Positions 15,620-23,991 of a stretch of DNA of 46,474 bases are shown piece by piece. This DNA is from Hyphomicrobiales bacterium. GTDB lineage: Bacteria > Pseudomonadota > Alphaproteobacteria > Rhizobiales > Devosiaceae. The notes under the pieces were generated by a model. The model made no database searches and was not told where the DNA came from. It was given only the letters and a program-made list of their open reading frames with translations. How positions within the stretch are numbered: position 1 is the first letter of the stretch; the number at the start of each line of letters is the position of its first letter. Position numbers and translations under genes: made by a program. Location: contig UCAU01000004.1 in the NCBI GenBank assembly GCA_900470445.1, positions 1 to 46,474 of the forward strand, read 5' to 3'.

Positions 15620-16086
15620 TCGGCTTTGGGAATATAGGGACCGCCGGTTTCACCCCAGCCCCATTTGGGCATTGGTGCCTGTTCGGACACGCTCGCGCCG
15701 GGCGCCGAATTGATGACGGCCAGCCGCGATCCCCATTCGAGATAGCCAACCAGTGCCGAAGCGAATTCGGGATCGGCCGACAGGCCCAGATCGGTATAGG
15801 TATCGAGCAGCAGGCCGATCCAGCGCCGCCGCATGACCTCGCTCAGATGCCGTCCCAGATGATGGCGCACCATTTCGGGATGGCCGCCATGTTCGCGCGA
15901 ATAAAGCTCGGGGCCGCCCAGCACTTCGGCGAGGAACAGCGCAACATGTTCGGGGTGGTCCGCCGCCATATGGGCGAATACCGGCGCCAGCACCGGATCA
16001 TCGGGCACGCGGCGGTAGAATTCGGCGGTCAGACGGCGCAACGGCTCAATGCCGCCGATCCATTCATAGAGCGTGGGCACTGCCAT
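15616..16086 (-). CDS. group II truncated haemoglobin
   Basis: Haem protein of 156 residues with a two-over-two globin fold. It starts with LYEWIGGIEPLRRLTAEFYRRV, followed by DPVLAPVFAHM (helix B/C-like) and the signature SREHGGHPEMVRHHLGRHL, which contains the proximal His region, then the Trp of RRRWIGLLLD at the G8 position typical of group II. The C-terminal 35 residues (Pro/Gly-rich, KWGWGETGGPY) extend beyond the globin core. Oxygen or NO handling is the usual role; here it is inferred. It is a single gene between the convergent DUF1868 gene and the upstream suhB. Confidence 0.9.
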   Translation of the reverse strand: MAVPTLYEWIGGIEPLRRLTAEFYRRVPDDPVLAPVFAHMAADHPEHVALFLAEVLGGPELYSREHGGHPEMVRHHLGRHLSEVMRRRWIGLLLDTYTDLGLSADPEFASALVGYLEWGSRLAVINSAPGASVSEQAPMPKWGWGETGGPYIPKAD

Positions 16087-16160
16087 GAGAAAACGCCTCC
16101 GGCAGCATAGATGCGCAGCGGGCGGGCAAGATGCAAGCCTGGGCCGCTGCAGATTCGTCG

Positions 16161-16955
16161 TTACTGGATCGGCCTGAGTTGCTTCAGCAGTGCGGCATGC
16201 AGGGCTTCATTGCCGGCCACGACCTGACCATTCCAGACCGAACCGGGGCTGCCGGCAAAGTCGGAAATGGTGCCGCCGGCTTCCTTGACCATCAGCAGGC
16301 CCGGCGCCACGTCCCAGGGGGCGAGCCCGGCTTCCCAGACCGCGTCATAGCGGCCGGCAGCGAGCCAGGCCAGGTCCATGGAAATCGAGCCGGAGCGGCG
16401 GATGCCGGCCACGGCGGGATTGATGGCGGCCAGCTGGCGCAGCTGCAACGAGTCGTTGGAAGTGCCCTGGGTCTTGATGCCGGTGCAGACCACGGCGTCG
16501 GCCAGGTGGCGGCGGCCGCCAATGCGCAGGCGGCGACGATCATTGACCCAGGTGCCGCCGCCCTTTTCAGCGGTGTAGAGCTCGTCCAGCACCGGATTGT
16601 AGATCACCGAAGCCACGATCTCGTTGGCGCGTTCCAGCGCGATGGCGACGGCAAAGAGCGGGATCGAGTGCAGGAAATTGGTGGTGCCATCGAGCGGGTC
16701 GATGATCCAGCGATGCTGGCCATCGGTGCCGGTGACTTCCCCGCCTTCTTCCATCAGGAAGGCATAGGTGGGACGGGCCTTCTTGAGTTCGTCGAACACG
16801 ATCTGCTCGGCGCGCAAATCGGCCTTGGAGACGAAATCGGCCGGTCCCTTGCGCGACACCTGCAGGTTTTCGACCTCGGCAAAGTCCTTGGTCAGCGAAC
16901 GGCCAGCCTTGATCGCGGCTGAAACCATGACATTGAGAATTGCGGAACGTGCCAT
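16161..16955 (-). CDS. suhB: inositol monophosphatase family protein (SuhB-like)
   Basis: Mg2+-dependent phosphatase of 264 residues in the inositol monophosphatase family. Metal-binding motifs are visible: the acidic pair in FLMEEGGEVTG, WIIDPLDGTTNFLHSIP near residue 83, and the late WDVAPGLLMVKEAGG. In bacteria such enzymes hydrolyse inositol-1-phosphate and SuhB also acts in rRNA transcription; which applies here is unknown. Its start lies two bases from the efp stop, on the same strand, so efp and suhB form an operon, as is usual in Hyphomicrobiales. Confidence 0.93.
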   Translation of the reverse strand: MARSAILNVMVSAAIKAGRSLTKDFAEVENLQVSRKGPADFVSKADLRAEQIVFDELKKARPTYAFLMEEGGEVTGTDGQHRWIIDPLDGTTNFLHSIPLFAVAIALERANEIVASVIYNPVLDELYTAEKGGGTWVNDRRRLRIGGRRHLADAVVCTGIKTQGTSNDSLQLRQLAAINPAVAGIRRSGSISMDLAWLAAGRYDAVWEAGLAPWDVAPGLLMVKEAGGTISDFAGSPGSVWNGQVVAGNEALHAALLKQLRPIQ

Positions 16956-16957
16956 GA

Positions 16958-17524
16958 TCAGTCTGCCCGGCGCATGTAAGTGGCTTCGGTGGTGTCGACG
17001 ACGATGCGTTCACCCACGGCAATGAAGGGCGGCACCATGACCTTGAGGCCATTCGACATGATCGCCGGCTTGAACTGGCTGGAGACGCTCTGGCCCTTCT
17101 GCACCGGATCAACCTCGGTGACTTCGAGGATGACGTTGGCCGGGAACTTGATGCCGAGCGGGGTTTCCTCGTGCATTTCGAGGGTGATCTTCATGCCGTC
17201 CTGCAGGAACGCGGCGCGCTCGCCGACGAAGTCCTTGGCCAGTTCGACCTGCTCGTAGCTGTCCTGATCCATGAATACGAGGCTGTCGCCCTGCTCGTAA
17301 AGATAGGTAAAGTCGCGGAATTCGAGTTCGACGGTTTCCACGGTTTCCGCCGAACGGAAGCGCTCGTTGAGCTTGGTGCCGCCAAGGATGGCCTTGAGTT
17401 CGACCTGGGCGTAGGCGCCGCCCTTGCCGGGCTTGACGTGATCGACCTTGACCGCGACCCAGAGCCGGTCCTGGTGGTTGACGACATTGCCGGGGCGGAT
17501 TTCGTTGCCGTTGATCTTGGCCAT
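16958..17524 (-). CDS. efp: translation elongation factor P
   Basis: EF-P rescues ribosomes stalled on polyproline. The 188-residue product has all three beta-barrel domains, starting [20 protein letters not shown]. Lys34 of [12 protein letters not shown] is at the position modified in E. coli EF-P by lysylation. Domain III ends in [23 protein letters not shown]. No EpmA/EpmB gene is in the window. ATG 17524 is chosen; the extension to 17572 lacks similarity. First gene of the efp-suhB pair. The poly-Pro TolA in this window is the kind of protein that would benefit from it. Confidence 0.96.
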   Translation of the reverse strand: MAKINGNEIRPGNVVNHQDRLWVAVKVDHVKPGKGGAYAQVELKAILGGTKLNERFRSAETVETVELEFRDFTYLYEQGDSLVFMDQDSYEQVELAKDFVGERAAFLQDGMKITLEMHEETPLGIKFPANVILEVTEVDPVQKGQSVSSQFKPAIMSNGLKVMVPPFIAVGERIVVDTTEATYMRRAD

Positions 17525-17718
17525 GAAGAAAGTCTTTTCTCGCTGTGGGGCGACGGGGCCGGCTGGCAACAAACCTCATCCTGGGCTTGCCGAAATGCCG
17601 GATCCGCGCGCCATGCCCGTTCGATCAGGAGTTCGACAGGCTCATCATGAGGCCGAATGACGACCCGCTGCGCTTAACCCGTGTGTGGCGGGCTTATTGC
17701 CCCAGAATGCCCAAAGGT

Positions 17719-18813
17719 TCAAGGGTTTTGCGGTTGGGGCGCCGGATCGCTGCTTTGTCCGGCAGGCGCGGCGGGGGCTTCGTCCGGATCGGTGGGGGCC
17801 GGCAGCACTGGAGGGCCGTCCTGCGGCGCCGGCGTCGTGGTGGGAATAGTGGCAATGGTTTCGGCGGTTGGCGGGGTAGAGGGCCAGAAGCGGGCGCGCT
17901 CCTCCGCCTTGGCCAATTGGTCGCTGGGAATGGAGACCAGCAGCCGGTCGAGCGATGGATCGGACAGCCCTTGGCGCCGCGCCAAAGCGCGCCACATGGC
18001 CGCGTCCTCGAGGCTGAGCGGCACGCCTTCGCCCACCGCCAGCAGCTTGGCATAGCGGTTCTGCGCCACCGCATTACCCGCTTCGGCAGCGCGCTGATAC
18101 CAGCTAGCAGCTTCCTCGACATTCTTTTCCACGCCCTGGCCGAGATAGAGCAGGGTGGCGTAATCGATCTGGGCGGCGATCAGGTCCTGCTCGGCCGCCA
18201 GCTTGACGTATTTGGCGCCTTCGGCCTCGTTGGGCGCCAGGCCCGCGCCTTCGATCAGCATGGTGCCGTAGTCATATTGCGCCTCGGGCAATTCGGCGTC
18301 GGCGGCTTCCTTCATCAGGCTTGCCGCTTCCGTGAGGCTGGGCGAGGCATAGATGCCTTCGACATGCAGCAAAGCCAGGTTGTACTTGGCCGGAATATAG
18401 CCGCCCTCGGCGGATTTCTTGAACAGATCGGCGGCGCGCGCGCGGTTCTTGGGTACGCCGATGCCATCCTGATAGTAAAGCGCCAGCTCGAACATGGCGA
18501 GCACGCCGCCATTGTTGGCGGCCAGCTGATACCAGCTGGCGGCGCTTTCATCATTCTGTGTCACGCCCAGGCCCTTGGCGTAGATTTCGGCGATCAGCGT
18601 CTGGGCGGCGGCATCGCCCTTTTCCGCGCGCGGCAGGGCATATTCGAGCGCCGTCAGGAAATAGCCGCGCTGAAATGCGCCGAAGGCATAGTCCACATTG
18701 GCGCGCGGGCCGAAGACCTCGCTGCTGATGGCCTCGGCCGCTTCGTCCTGCGCCAGGGCGGGCAGGGGGGCGAGCGCCAGCAGCAGGGCGATGGCGGGGA
18801 GCAGCCGGGTCAT
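17719..18813 (-). CDS. secreted Sel1-like repeat protein
   Basis: A 364-residue, probably periplasmic protein. Residues 1-21 (MTRLLPAIALLLALAPLPALA) are a clear signal peptide. From about residue 50 there are at least five Sel1-type (TPR-like) repeats, for example AKGLGVTQNDESAASWYQLAANNG, YQDGIGVPKNRARAADLFKKSAEGG and YLGQGVEKNVEEAASWYQRAAEAG. The C-terminal 70 residues are Pro/Ala/Thr-rich and disordered. Sel1 proteins are usually scaffolds for protein complexes; the partner is unknown. Its ATG overlaps the stop of the ThiE-like gene (ATGA), so it is coupled to it. Confidence 0.88.
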   Translation of the reverse strand: MTRLLPAIALLLALAPLPALAQDEAAEAISSEVFGPRANVDYAFGAFQRGYFLTALEYALPRAEKGDAAAQTLIAEIYAKGLGVTQNDESAASWYQLAANNGGVLAMFELALYYQDGIGVPKNRARAADLFKKSAEGGYIPAKYNLALLHVEGIYASPSLTEAASLMKEAADAELPEAQYDYGTMLIEGAGLAPNEAEGAKYVKLAAEQDLIAAQIDYATLLYLGQGVEKNVEEAASWYQRAAEAGNAVAQNRYAKLLAVGEGVPLSLEDAAMWRALARRQGLSDPSLDRLLVSIPSDQLAKAEERARFWPSTPPTAETIATIPTTTPAPQDGPPVLPAPTDPDEAPAAPAGQSSDPAPQPQNP

Positions 18814-19406
18814 GCAGTTTCCTCGAACGAAGCGGCGATCGCGGCAATGGCGGCGGCCGGAGAAGGGGCGGACCAGATGGAGTCCGAAAGGGCGAGGAAT
18901 TCGGCGCCATGATGCAGCCCGGTGGTCGCCGCCGGATCACTGAACACGGCGGGAATTTCGAAGGTCTCGGCCCACCATTGCGCCAGATCGGCCGTGGCGG
19001 CGTCAGTCGGGCCGTGCAATGGGCCGAAAAACACGTAGTCAACGTCGAGCTCGCCCATGGTCATGGCGTCATGCCGGCTGGTGATATTGCCGGCTCCCAC
19101 AATGGCCGCGGGCTTGAGCGCTGCGATGGCGGCCTTGGCGTCCTTGCTGCCGGTGGTGACGTGCACACCATCGGCGCCGAGCTTTTTGGCCAGCGCCACA
19201 TCGTTTTCGAGCAGAACCGCACAACCGGCGCCCTGGCCGATATTGACGATCTTGCCGGCAAGCGCCGCATAGGCCGCGTCGGCCAAGTCGCCCCGGCGCA
19301 CCAGCAGCGCGGAGATTTCGGCGGCGCTCAATACGCTCATCAGGAGAGCGGGAAAGCTTTCCGGATCGGCGGCAGCGGGGGTGATGAGATAAAGCTGAGG
19401 GGCCAT
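18810..19406 (-). CDS. thiamine-phosphate synthase-like protein (degenerate ThiE family)
   Basis: A 198-residue TIM-barrel protein related to ThiE, which joins HMP-PP and thiazole phosphate. Family features include LYLITP at the start, KLGADGVHVTTGSKDA in the middle, IVGAGNITSR and VDYVFFGPLHGPT. Canonical ThiE has a GADGVHLGQxD motif; here the GQxD is replaced by TTGSKD, so substrate binding may have changed and a true thiamine role is doubtful. ATG 19406 has GGAAG upstream. Related genomes keep the same gene beside fba. It overlaps the Sel1 gene by four bases, indicating shared translation. Confidence 0.7.
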   Translation of the reverse strand: MAPQLYLITPAAADPESFPALLMSVLSAAEISALLVRRGDLADAAYAALAGKIVNIGQGAGCAVLLENDVALAKKLGADGVHVTTGSKDAKAAIAALKPAAIVGAGNITSRHDAMTMGELDVDYVFFGPLHGPTDAATADLAQWWAETFEIPAVFSDPAATTGLHHGAEFLALSDSIWSAPSPAAAIAAIAASFEETA

Positions 19407-19500
19407 GGCTTCCGGATACTCGACGCGCGTGCTCAATAGATCGCCATTTTGGCGACAAAAGGGACGGCTCTTGCAATAGGCGAAGTGGCAGGGCTCGCGC

Positions 19501-19539
19501 AAAGAAAATGCGCGCCCCGGGAGGGAGGCGCGCATTTCA
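19501..19539 (-). terminator. rho-independent terminator of fba
   Basis: On the minus strand, AAATGCGCGCC and GGCGCGCATTT pair around TCCCTCCCGG and run into TTTTCTTT. It follows the fba stop by about 35 nt and separates fba from the ThiE-like gene. Confidence 0.85.
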
Positions 19540-19574
19540 GATGCGACTGGGAGAACGTCGCAGGGAACTTTATG

Positions 19575-20603
19575 TCAGGCGGCGCGGTCCAGTTCGCCCG
19601 TCCAGGTGCCCAGCGCCGCCAGGGAATTCATATGGGCGCGGTGGCTGAAGGCGGCCTGCGCCTGGGGGAAATTCTCGCGGCGGCCGGCCCAGGTGCGCAG
19701 GGCAACGTTCTGCAAGGCGCGGCCATAGGAGAAGGTCATCGGCCAAGGCTTGCCGGGGATCCGATTCATGGCCGACAGATGCGCGGTGGCTTCTTCGTCG
19801 GTCTGCCCACCCGATAGGAACGCAATGCCGGGCACGGCGGCGGGCACATGCTCGCGCAACACTTCAACCGTGCGCTTGGCCACATCCTCAACCGATGGGC
19901 GATCGCGCGAATTGATGCCGGGCAGCACCATGTTGGGCTTGAGCAGCATGCCGGAGAGATCGACACCGGCGAGCCGCAGTTCCTTGAACACGTTTTCCAG
20001 AACTTCGCCGGTTACGGTCGCACAACGCTCCAGTGAATGGTTGCCCGGCTCGCCGTCGCCGACCACTTCAGGCTCGACCACCGGCACGATGCCGGCTTCC
20101 TGGCAGAGAATGGCATAGCGGGCCAGCGCATGGGCATTGGCGCGGATATTGTTGCGGGTGGGGGCGATGTCGTTGATGGTGATGACGGCGCGCCACTTGG
20201 CAAAGCCGGCGCCCAGGGTGGCATAACGGGCGAGGCGTTGGCGCAGGCCATCAAGACCCTCGGTGATCTTTTCACCGCCATCGCCGGGCATGGGGAAGGT
20301 GCCGCGATCGACCTTGATGCCGGGGATGACATCGGCATCGGCCAGGATGGCGCGGAACGCAGTGCCATCGGCGGCGGATTGCTCGAGTGTCTCTTCGGTC
20401 AGGATGACGCCCGAAATGTAGTTCTGCATCGCATTGGTCGAGCGGAACAGCATCTCGCGATAATCGCGGCGCAGATCGAGCGTATTGGGCAGGTTGATCT
20501 TGGCGAAACGCTTGCCGATGGTGCCCTCGGATTCGTCGGCAGCCAGGATGCCCTTGCCGGATTCCATCAATTTCTGCGCGATGGCGTTAAGCGACTTCGT
20601 CAT
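19575..20603 (-). CDS. fba: class I fructose-bisphosphate aldolase
   Basis: Schiff-base (class I) aldolase of 342 residues that splits fructose-1,6-bisphosphate into DHAP and glyceraldehyde-3-phosphate. Visible motifs are GKGILAADESEGTIGKRF, a Glu-rich segment VPVVEPEVV, the Schiff-base lysine of GMLLKPNMVLPG near residue 210 and FLSGGQTDEEATAHL. It belongs to the pgk-gap-tkt neighbourhood and is closed by a terminator. ATG 20603 has GAGG about ten bases upstream; the longer TTG start at 20618 overlaps that site. The upstream 90 nt carry three ATTAGAC repeats. Confidence 0.96.
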   Translation of the reverse strand: MTKSLNAIAQKLMESGKGILAADESEGTIGKRFAKINLPNTLDLRRDYREMLFRSTNAMQNYISGVILTEETLEQSAADGTAFRAILADADVIPGIKVDRGTFPMPGDGGEKITEGLDGLRQRLARYATLGAGFAKWRAVITINDIAPTRNNIRANAHALARYAILCQEAGIVPVVEPEVVGDGEPGNHSLERCATVTGEVLENVFKELRLAGVDLSGMLLKPNMVLPGINSRDRPSVEDVAKRTVEVLREHVPAAVPGIAFLSGGQTDEEATAHLSAMNRIPGKPWPMTFSYGRALQNVALRTWAGRRENFPQAQAAFSHRAHMNSLAALGTWTGELDRAA

Positions 20604-20637
20604 GGATATCAGCCTCAAGTGGTGAACTTGGTGGCAG

Positions 20638-20690
20638 ATTAGACTTTCGTCACGCCGGCTTCGATTAGACCTAGGGTTATTAGACGAAAG
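20638..20690 (-). promoter_or_regulatory. ATTAGAC repeats and inverted repeat upstream of fba
   Basis: Three copies of ATTAGAC (20638-20644, 20664-20670, 20679-20685; GTCTAAT on the fba strand) lie within 48 nt. CTTTCGTC (20644-20651) and GACGAAAG (20683-20690) form an 8-bp inverted repeat. This looks like a binding array for an unidentified regulator of fba, or of the downstream GNAT. Confidence 0.4.
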
Positions 20691-20709
20691 ATGTATCTTG
20701 TATGGTAGA

Positions 20710-21219
20710 CTAGACCGTGGGCCCTTTTAGATCGAGCAGGGCGTCGGGCCATGGTCGATCACCAAGCTCAGTGACCATGCCGCCGCGGTAGACGAACTGC
20801 TTGATTTCTCCGTGCTCGGTGAACCGCGTTTGCGTGGTCATGCGGCGATAGCCCGATGACAGATAGCGTTCGGGTTCGAACGCGAAGAGCACCGCAAAGC
20901 CAATATTGACGTTGACCAGGAACTGGTGTGCCGCTGCGATGAGACGTTTTGACAGCCCCTTGCCGCGATAGTTCGGCGCGATGGCAACGCCGCCCAGCAT
21001 TCCAATTTCCATGGGCTCTCCGCCGACGCTCACCTGTCGGATATAGGCTGCGAGATGCCCCACGACCGTGTCATCATCCAGCAGCAGAATGAGCTTCCGG
21101 GGTATCTCGCTCTGGTAATATTGTCCGGCCATGTCGGGAAATGCCAGATCAAGCAGGTCTTGGGCCTGCCTTGCCAACGCGCCGCCAAGCTCGGAATGGT
21201 CGATGCTGACCAGTTGCAT
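20710..21219 (-). CDS. GNAT family N-acetyltransferase
   Basis: A 169-residue GNAT protein. The acetyl-CoA motif is GGVAIAPNYRGKGLSKRLIAAAHQF (R-G-K-G-L type, near residues 84-105). The C-terminal half has YLSSGYRRMTTQTRFTEHG, typical of the group whose substrate is unknown. ATG 21219 is chosen for AGGAG nine bases upstream. It sits between pgk and fba with another GNAT, 11 nt apart, so the two could share a transcript; pairs of this kind are accessory genes in an otherwise conserved carbon cluster. Confidence 0.88.
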   Translation of the reverse strand: MQLVSIDHSELGGALARQAQDLLDLAFPDMAGQYYQSEIPRKLILLLDDDTVVGHLAAYIRQVSVGGEPMEIGMLGGVAIAPNYRGKGLSKRLIAAAHQFLVNVNIGFAVLFAFEPERYLSSGYRRMTTQTRFTEHGEIKQFVYRGGMVTELGDRPWPDALLDLKGPTV

Positions 21220-21230
21220 GGCTTGCGCTC

Positions 21231-21740
21231 CTACCAATAGCGGAGCACCAGGCACGCATTACCATTCGGCGTTGCGGCCGTCTTGTCCAATTGGCCGCCC
21301 AGCCGCTGAGCGAGCTTGATCGAGGGGGCGTTGTCGGGGTCGATGTAGGACACAAGACTTGGTGAAGCGATCGTCAGGCGCGCGTAGTCCCGGGCGGCTT
21401 TTGCCGCCTCGAGGGCAAAGCCTTGCCGTTCGAAACCTTCAAACAGCACCCAGCCGATTTCGGTCTCGGGATATTCTGGAGGTCGGCACACGGCGACTTC
21501 GCCGATGCATTGGCCGGTCGCTGTAATGTCGATCGCCCAACCGCCCATGCCACAGATTGGCCAATGGCCCACCGAGTTCATGAAGTCCCGCCAAACGACG
21601 GCTGGGGCTCTGCGGCCACCGACGAAGCGTGAGCGATCGGTCGTATAGAGCTCAACTAGCAGATCGAAGTCGCTGCGCCGTTGTGGGCGCAGCGTCAGCC
21701 GTTCGGTCGTCAGCGTCGGAGCGACCACCGGATGAGGCAT
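21231..21740 (-). CDS. GNAT family N-acetyltransferase (RimJ/RimL-like)
   Basis: A 169-residue GNAT protein in the RimJ/RimL style: LTTERLTLRPQRRSDFDLLV at the N-terminus, GEVAVCRPPEYPETEIGWV in the core, and FEGFERQGFALEAAKAARDY as the acetyl-CoA loop. SYIDPDNAPSIKLAQRLGG is the usual end region of this group. Acceptor unknown. It is six bases downstream of pgk and 11 bases upstream of the second GNAT, all on one strand, so all three may share a transcript. Confidence 0.88.
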   Translation of the reverse strand: MPHPVVAPTLTTERLTLRPQRRSDFDLLVELYTTDRSRFVGGRRAPAVVWRDFMNSVGHWPICGMGGWAIDITATGQCIGEVAVCRPPEYPETEIGWVLFEGFERQGFALEAAKAARDYARLTIASPSLVSYIDPDNAPSIKLAQRLGGQLDKTAATPNGNACLVLRYW

Positions 21741-21746
21741 GTCTGC

Positions 21747-22949
21747 CTACTTCTTCAGTGCTTCCACGCCCGGCAGGGGCTTGCCTTCCATCCATTCAAG
21801 GAAGGCGCCGCCGGCGGTGGAGACATAGGTGAAGGCGTCCTTGACGCCGGCATGGGCGAGGGCGGAAACCGTGTCGCCGCCGCCGGCCACCGAGACCAGC
21901 TTGCCGTCATGGGTGCGTTTGGCGACATGTTTGGCGATGGCCACGGTGCCCGCATCGAACGGGTTCATCTCGAAGGCGCCCATGGGACCATTCCAGACCA
22001 CGGTATGGGCATCGTCGATGGCGCCAGTGATGCGCTCGATGGAGGAGGGGCCGATATCAAGGATCATGCCGTCGGGATCGATCGCGTCAACGCCATAGAG
22101 GCGGGTGGGGCTATCGGCCTTGAAATGCCAGGAAACCACGGCGTCGATGGGCAGGATGATGGCACAGCCGCTATCGATGGCCTTGTCCATGATGCGCAAA
22201 GCGGTTTCCGCCAGGTCCTTTTCGGCCAGCGATTTGCCCACGCCATGGCCCTGGGCATGCAGGAAGGTATTGGCCATGCCGCCGCCGATGACCAGGCCAT
22301 CCACCTTGGTGACGAGGTTTTCCAGCAGATCAATCTTGGAAGAGACCTTGGCGCCGCCGACAATGGCGACCACCGGCTTTTTCGGCTTGCCCAGGCCTGC
22401 CTCGAGGGCTTCGAGCTCGGCCTGCATGGCCAGGCCCGCCGCCGCCGGCAACAGATGCGCCAGCGCTTCGGTGGAGGCATGAGCGCGGTGGGCGGCCGAG
22501 AAGGCGTCGTTGACATAGACATCGCCAAGGCTGGCCATGCGCCGGGCCAGCTCGGGATTGTTGGCTTCTTCGCCGGGATGGAAGCGGGTGTTTTCGAGCA
22601 CCAGGACCGAGCCGGCAGGGGCGGCGTCGATGGCCTTTTTGGCGGCGCTGACATCGTTCCAGTCGGTGGCAACAAAGCCGACGGGGTGGCCGGTCTGGTC
22701 GGCCACGGCGGAGCAGACCTGCTCCAGCGAGAATTCAGGATCGACCTTGCCCTTGGGGCGGCCGAAATGGCTGAGCAGGATGGCCTTGCCGTCATGCTTG
22801 ACGATCTCGCGGATGGTGGGCACCAGCCGCTCGATGCGGGTGGCGTCGCTAACCTTGCCATCGGCGACCGGGACGTTGAGGTCGGCCCGCAGCAGCACGC
22901 GCTTGTTGGTCAGGTCGAGTTCGTCGAGGGTCTTGAAGGTTGCGGTCAC
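21747..22949 (-). CDS. pgk: phosphoglycerate kinase
   Basis: Monomeric 400-residue enzyme that transfers phosphate from 1,3-bisphosphoglycerate to ADP in glycolysis, and the reverse in gluconeogenesis. The N-terminal domain shows NKRVLLRADLNVPVADG and LLSHFGRPKGK; the C-terminal domain has the nucleotide region KVSSKIDLLENL and SVAGGGDTVSALAHAG with the GGGDT phosphate loop. Length and motifs are normal. It lies between gap and fba in the conserved carbon cluster, separated from gap by three accessory genes here. Confidence 0.97.
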   Translation of the reverse strand: MTATFKTLDELDLTNKRVLLRADLNVPVADGKVSDATRIERLVPTIREIVKHDGKAILLSHFGRPKGKVDPEFSLEQVCSAVADQTGHPVGFVATDWNDVSAAKKAIDAAPAGSVLVLENTRFHPGEEANNPELARRMASLGDVYVNDAFSAAHRAHASTEALAHLLPAAAGLAMQAELEALEAGLGKPKKPVVAIVGGAKVSSKIDLLENLVTKVDGLVIGGGMANTFLHAQGHGVGKSLAEKDLAETALRIMDKAIDSGCAIILPIDAVVSWHFKADSPTRLYGVDAIDPDGMILDIGPSSIERITGAIDDAHTVVWNGPMGAFEMNPFDAGTVAIAKHVAKRTHDGKLVSVAGGGDTVSALAHAGVKDAFTYVSTAGGAFLEWMEGKPLPGVEALKK

Positions 22950-23031
22950 AGTCGGGCCTCCGGAGAAATATCAGCCGTGGCGTAGCAGAGCATGAGAGGA
23001 GGGGGAAGCCGGGGCGGCAAAAATTGCAGTG

Positions 23032-23322
23032 TCAGGCCGCAATGAGCACGCCGCGCAGCAATGCGCCGATGAAGAAGAGCGGCAGGCCGGCCAAGGTCAG
23101 GAACAGCAGCCAGCCCAGGTCATCGACCAGCACATGGCGGGCAAAGCCATCGCTGGGCCAGGCGGCAAGGCCCACGCGGCGGCGGATGATACGGTCGCGG
23201 ATCAGTACGAACCCGGCGGTGAGCGCGGGCGGCACCACGAGAGCGGCAGGTTGCCCGGCAAAGCCGATCAGGACCGACGCAATCGGCAGGCCTGCAAAGA
23301 TGTGCCGCATGATCTGGAACAT
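23032..23322 (-). CDS. small hypothetical membrane protein
   Basis: A 96-residue protein with three hydrophobic segments: HIFAGLPIASVLIGFA, PPALTAGFVLIRDRI and LLFLTLAGLPLFFIGALLRGVLI. The middle contains IRRRVGLAAWPSD. I do not recognise a family. ATG 23322 follows GGGG and is preferred to the ATG at 23343, which would add seven residues. It lies downstream of the glycolipid-binding protein on the same strand, 66 nt away, and upstream of pgk. Confidence 0.6.
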   Translation of the reverse strand: MFQIMRHIFAGLPIASVLIGFAGQPAALVVPPALTAGFVLIRDRIIRRRVGLAAWPSDGFARHVLVDDLGWLLFLTLAGLPLFFIGALLRGVLIAA

Positions 23323-23388
23323 GGTTGCTCGCCCCAACGACATGAACGAGGCCGATTTTGGGGTGATTTGATGACTCTGCGATGACGA

Positions 23389-23925
23389 CTAGGGCGCCAG
23401 CGCAAACAGGCCGGGATAGTCGACGACCAGGCTGTCACCATCCACTTCGAGCACCCGCTCGAAGCCATTGGCGCCCTGGAAGCGGAAATGACTGGGATCG
23501 AGCTTGGTATAGATTTGCTCGTTGCGCTGCACTGTCATTTCGTCGCCATCGATCCAGGCCATGGCGAAGCGTTGCGGCGTGCCGATGGTCCATTCGGAAC
23601 GCCAGATGGGAAGCGAATTGGTCAGCGGCGTCGGCCAGATATCGATGTCGATGCAGCCCGCTAGGTTGGGCAGCGGTTCGGCCCGGTCATCCGACCAATT
23701 GCCGGCGCCGTCGGAAAATAGCTCCAGCACTGCCCCATCGGTGCGCTCGAGCCTGACCGTACGGACTTGCTCGGTATCGTCCAGCTTGATGCGGTAGAAC
23801 AGGCCGTAGGTAGGCGTGACGATGGCGCCGCGAATGCGGGTGTCGCGCGGGGTCGAGATGACGTGACAATGCTCAAGGCTGACCGGATCAAGACCACGCC
23901 AACGGATGGATCGGTCTAGGCTCAT
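23389..23925 (-). CDS. putative glycolipid-binding domain protein (DUF1089)
   Basis: A 178-residue soluble protein matching the putative glycolipid-binding family (COG3554/PF06475). It has SLEHCHVISTPRDTRIRGAI, YRIKLDDTEQVRTVRLERTD, LFSDGAGNWSDD, and the strongly conserved GCIDIDIWPTPLTNSLPIWR. No signal peptide is seen. The family name comes from structural similarity and biological function is unknown. It lies 66 nt downstream of the frameshifted GyrI-like gene on the same strand. Confidence 0.8.
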   Translation of the reverse strand: MSLDRSIRWRGLDPVSLEHCHVISTPRDTRIRGAIVTPTYGLFYRIKLDDTEQVRTVRLERTDGAVLELFSDGAGNWSDDRAEPLPNLAGCIDIDIWPTPLTNSLPIWRSEWTIGTPQRFAMAWIDGDEMTVQRNEQIYTKLDPSHFRFQGANGFERVLEVDGDSLVVDYPGLFALAP

Positions 23926-23991
23926 GCGGTATCCCGGGGACAGGTTGGATTTGGCGAAGATTAGGGGCGCGGGGACCGCGCTGGCAAGCGC

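Noticed and set aside
17610..17665. Short GTTCGACAGGCTCATCATGAGG segment between efp and the Sel1 gene
   Set aside because: It resembles a known alphaproteobacterial intergenic repeat, but only one partial copy is here, so it is not listed as a repeat.
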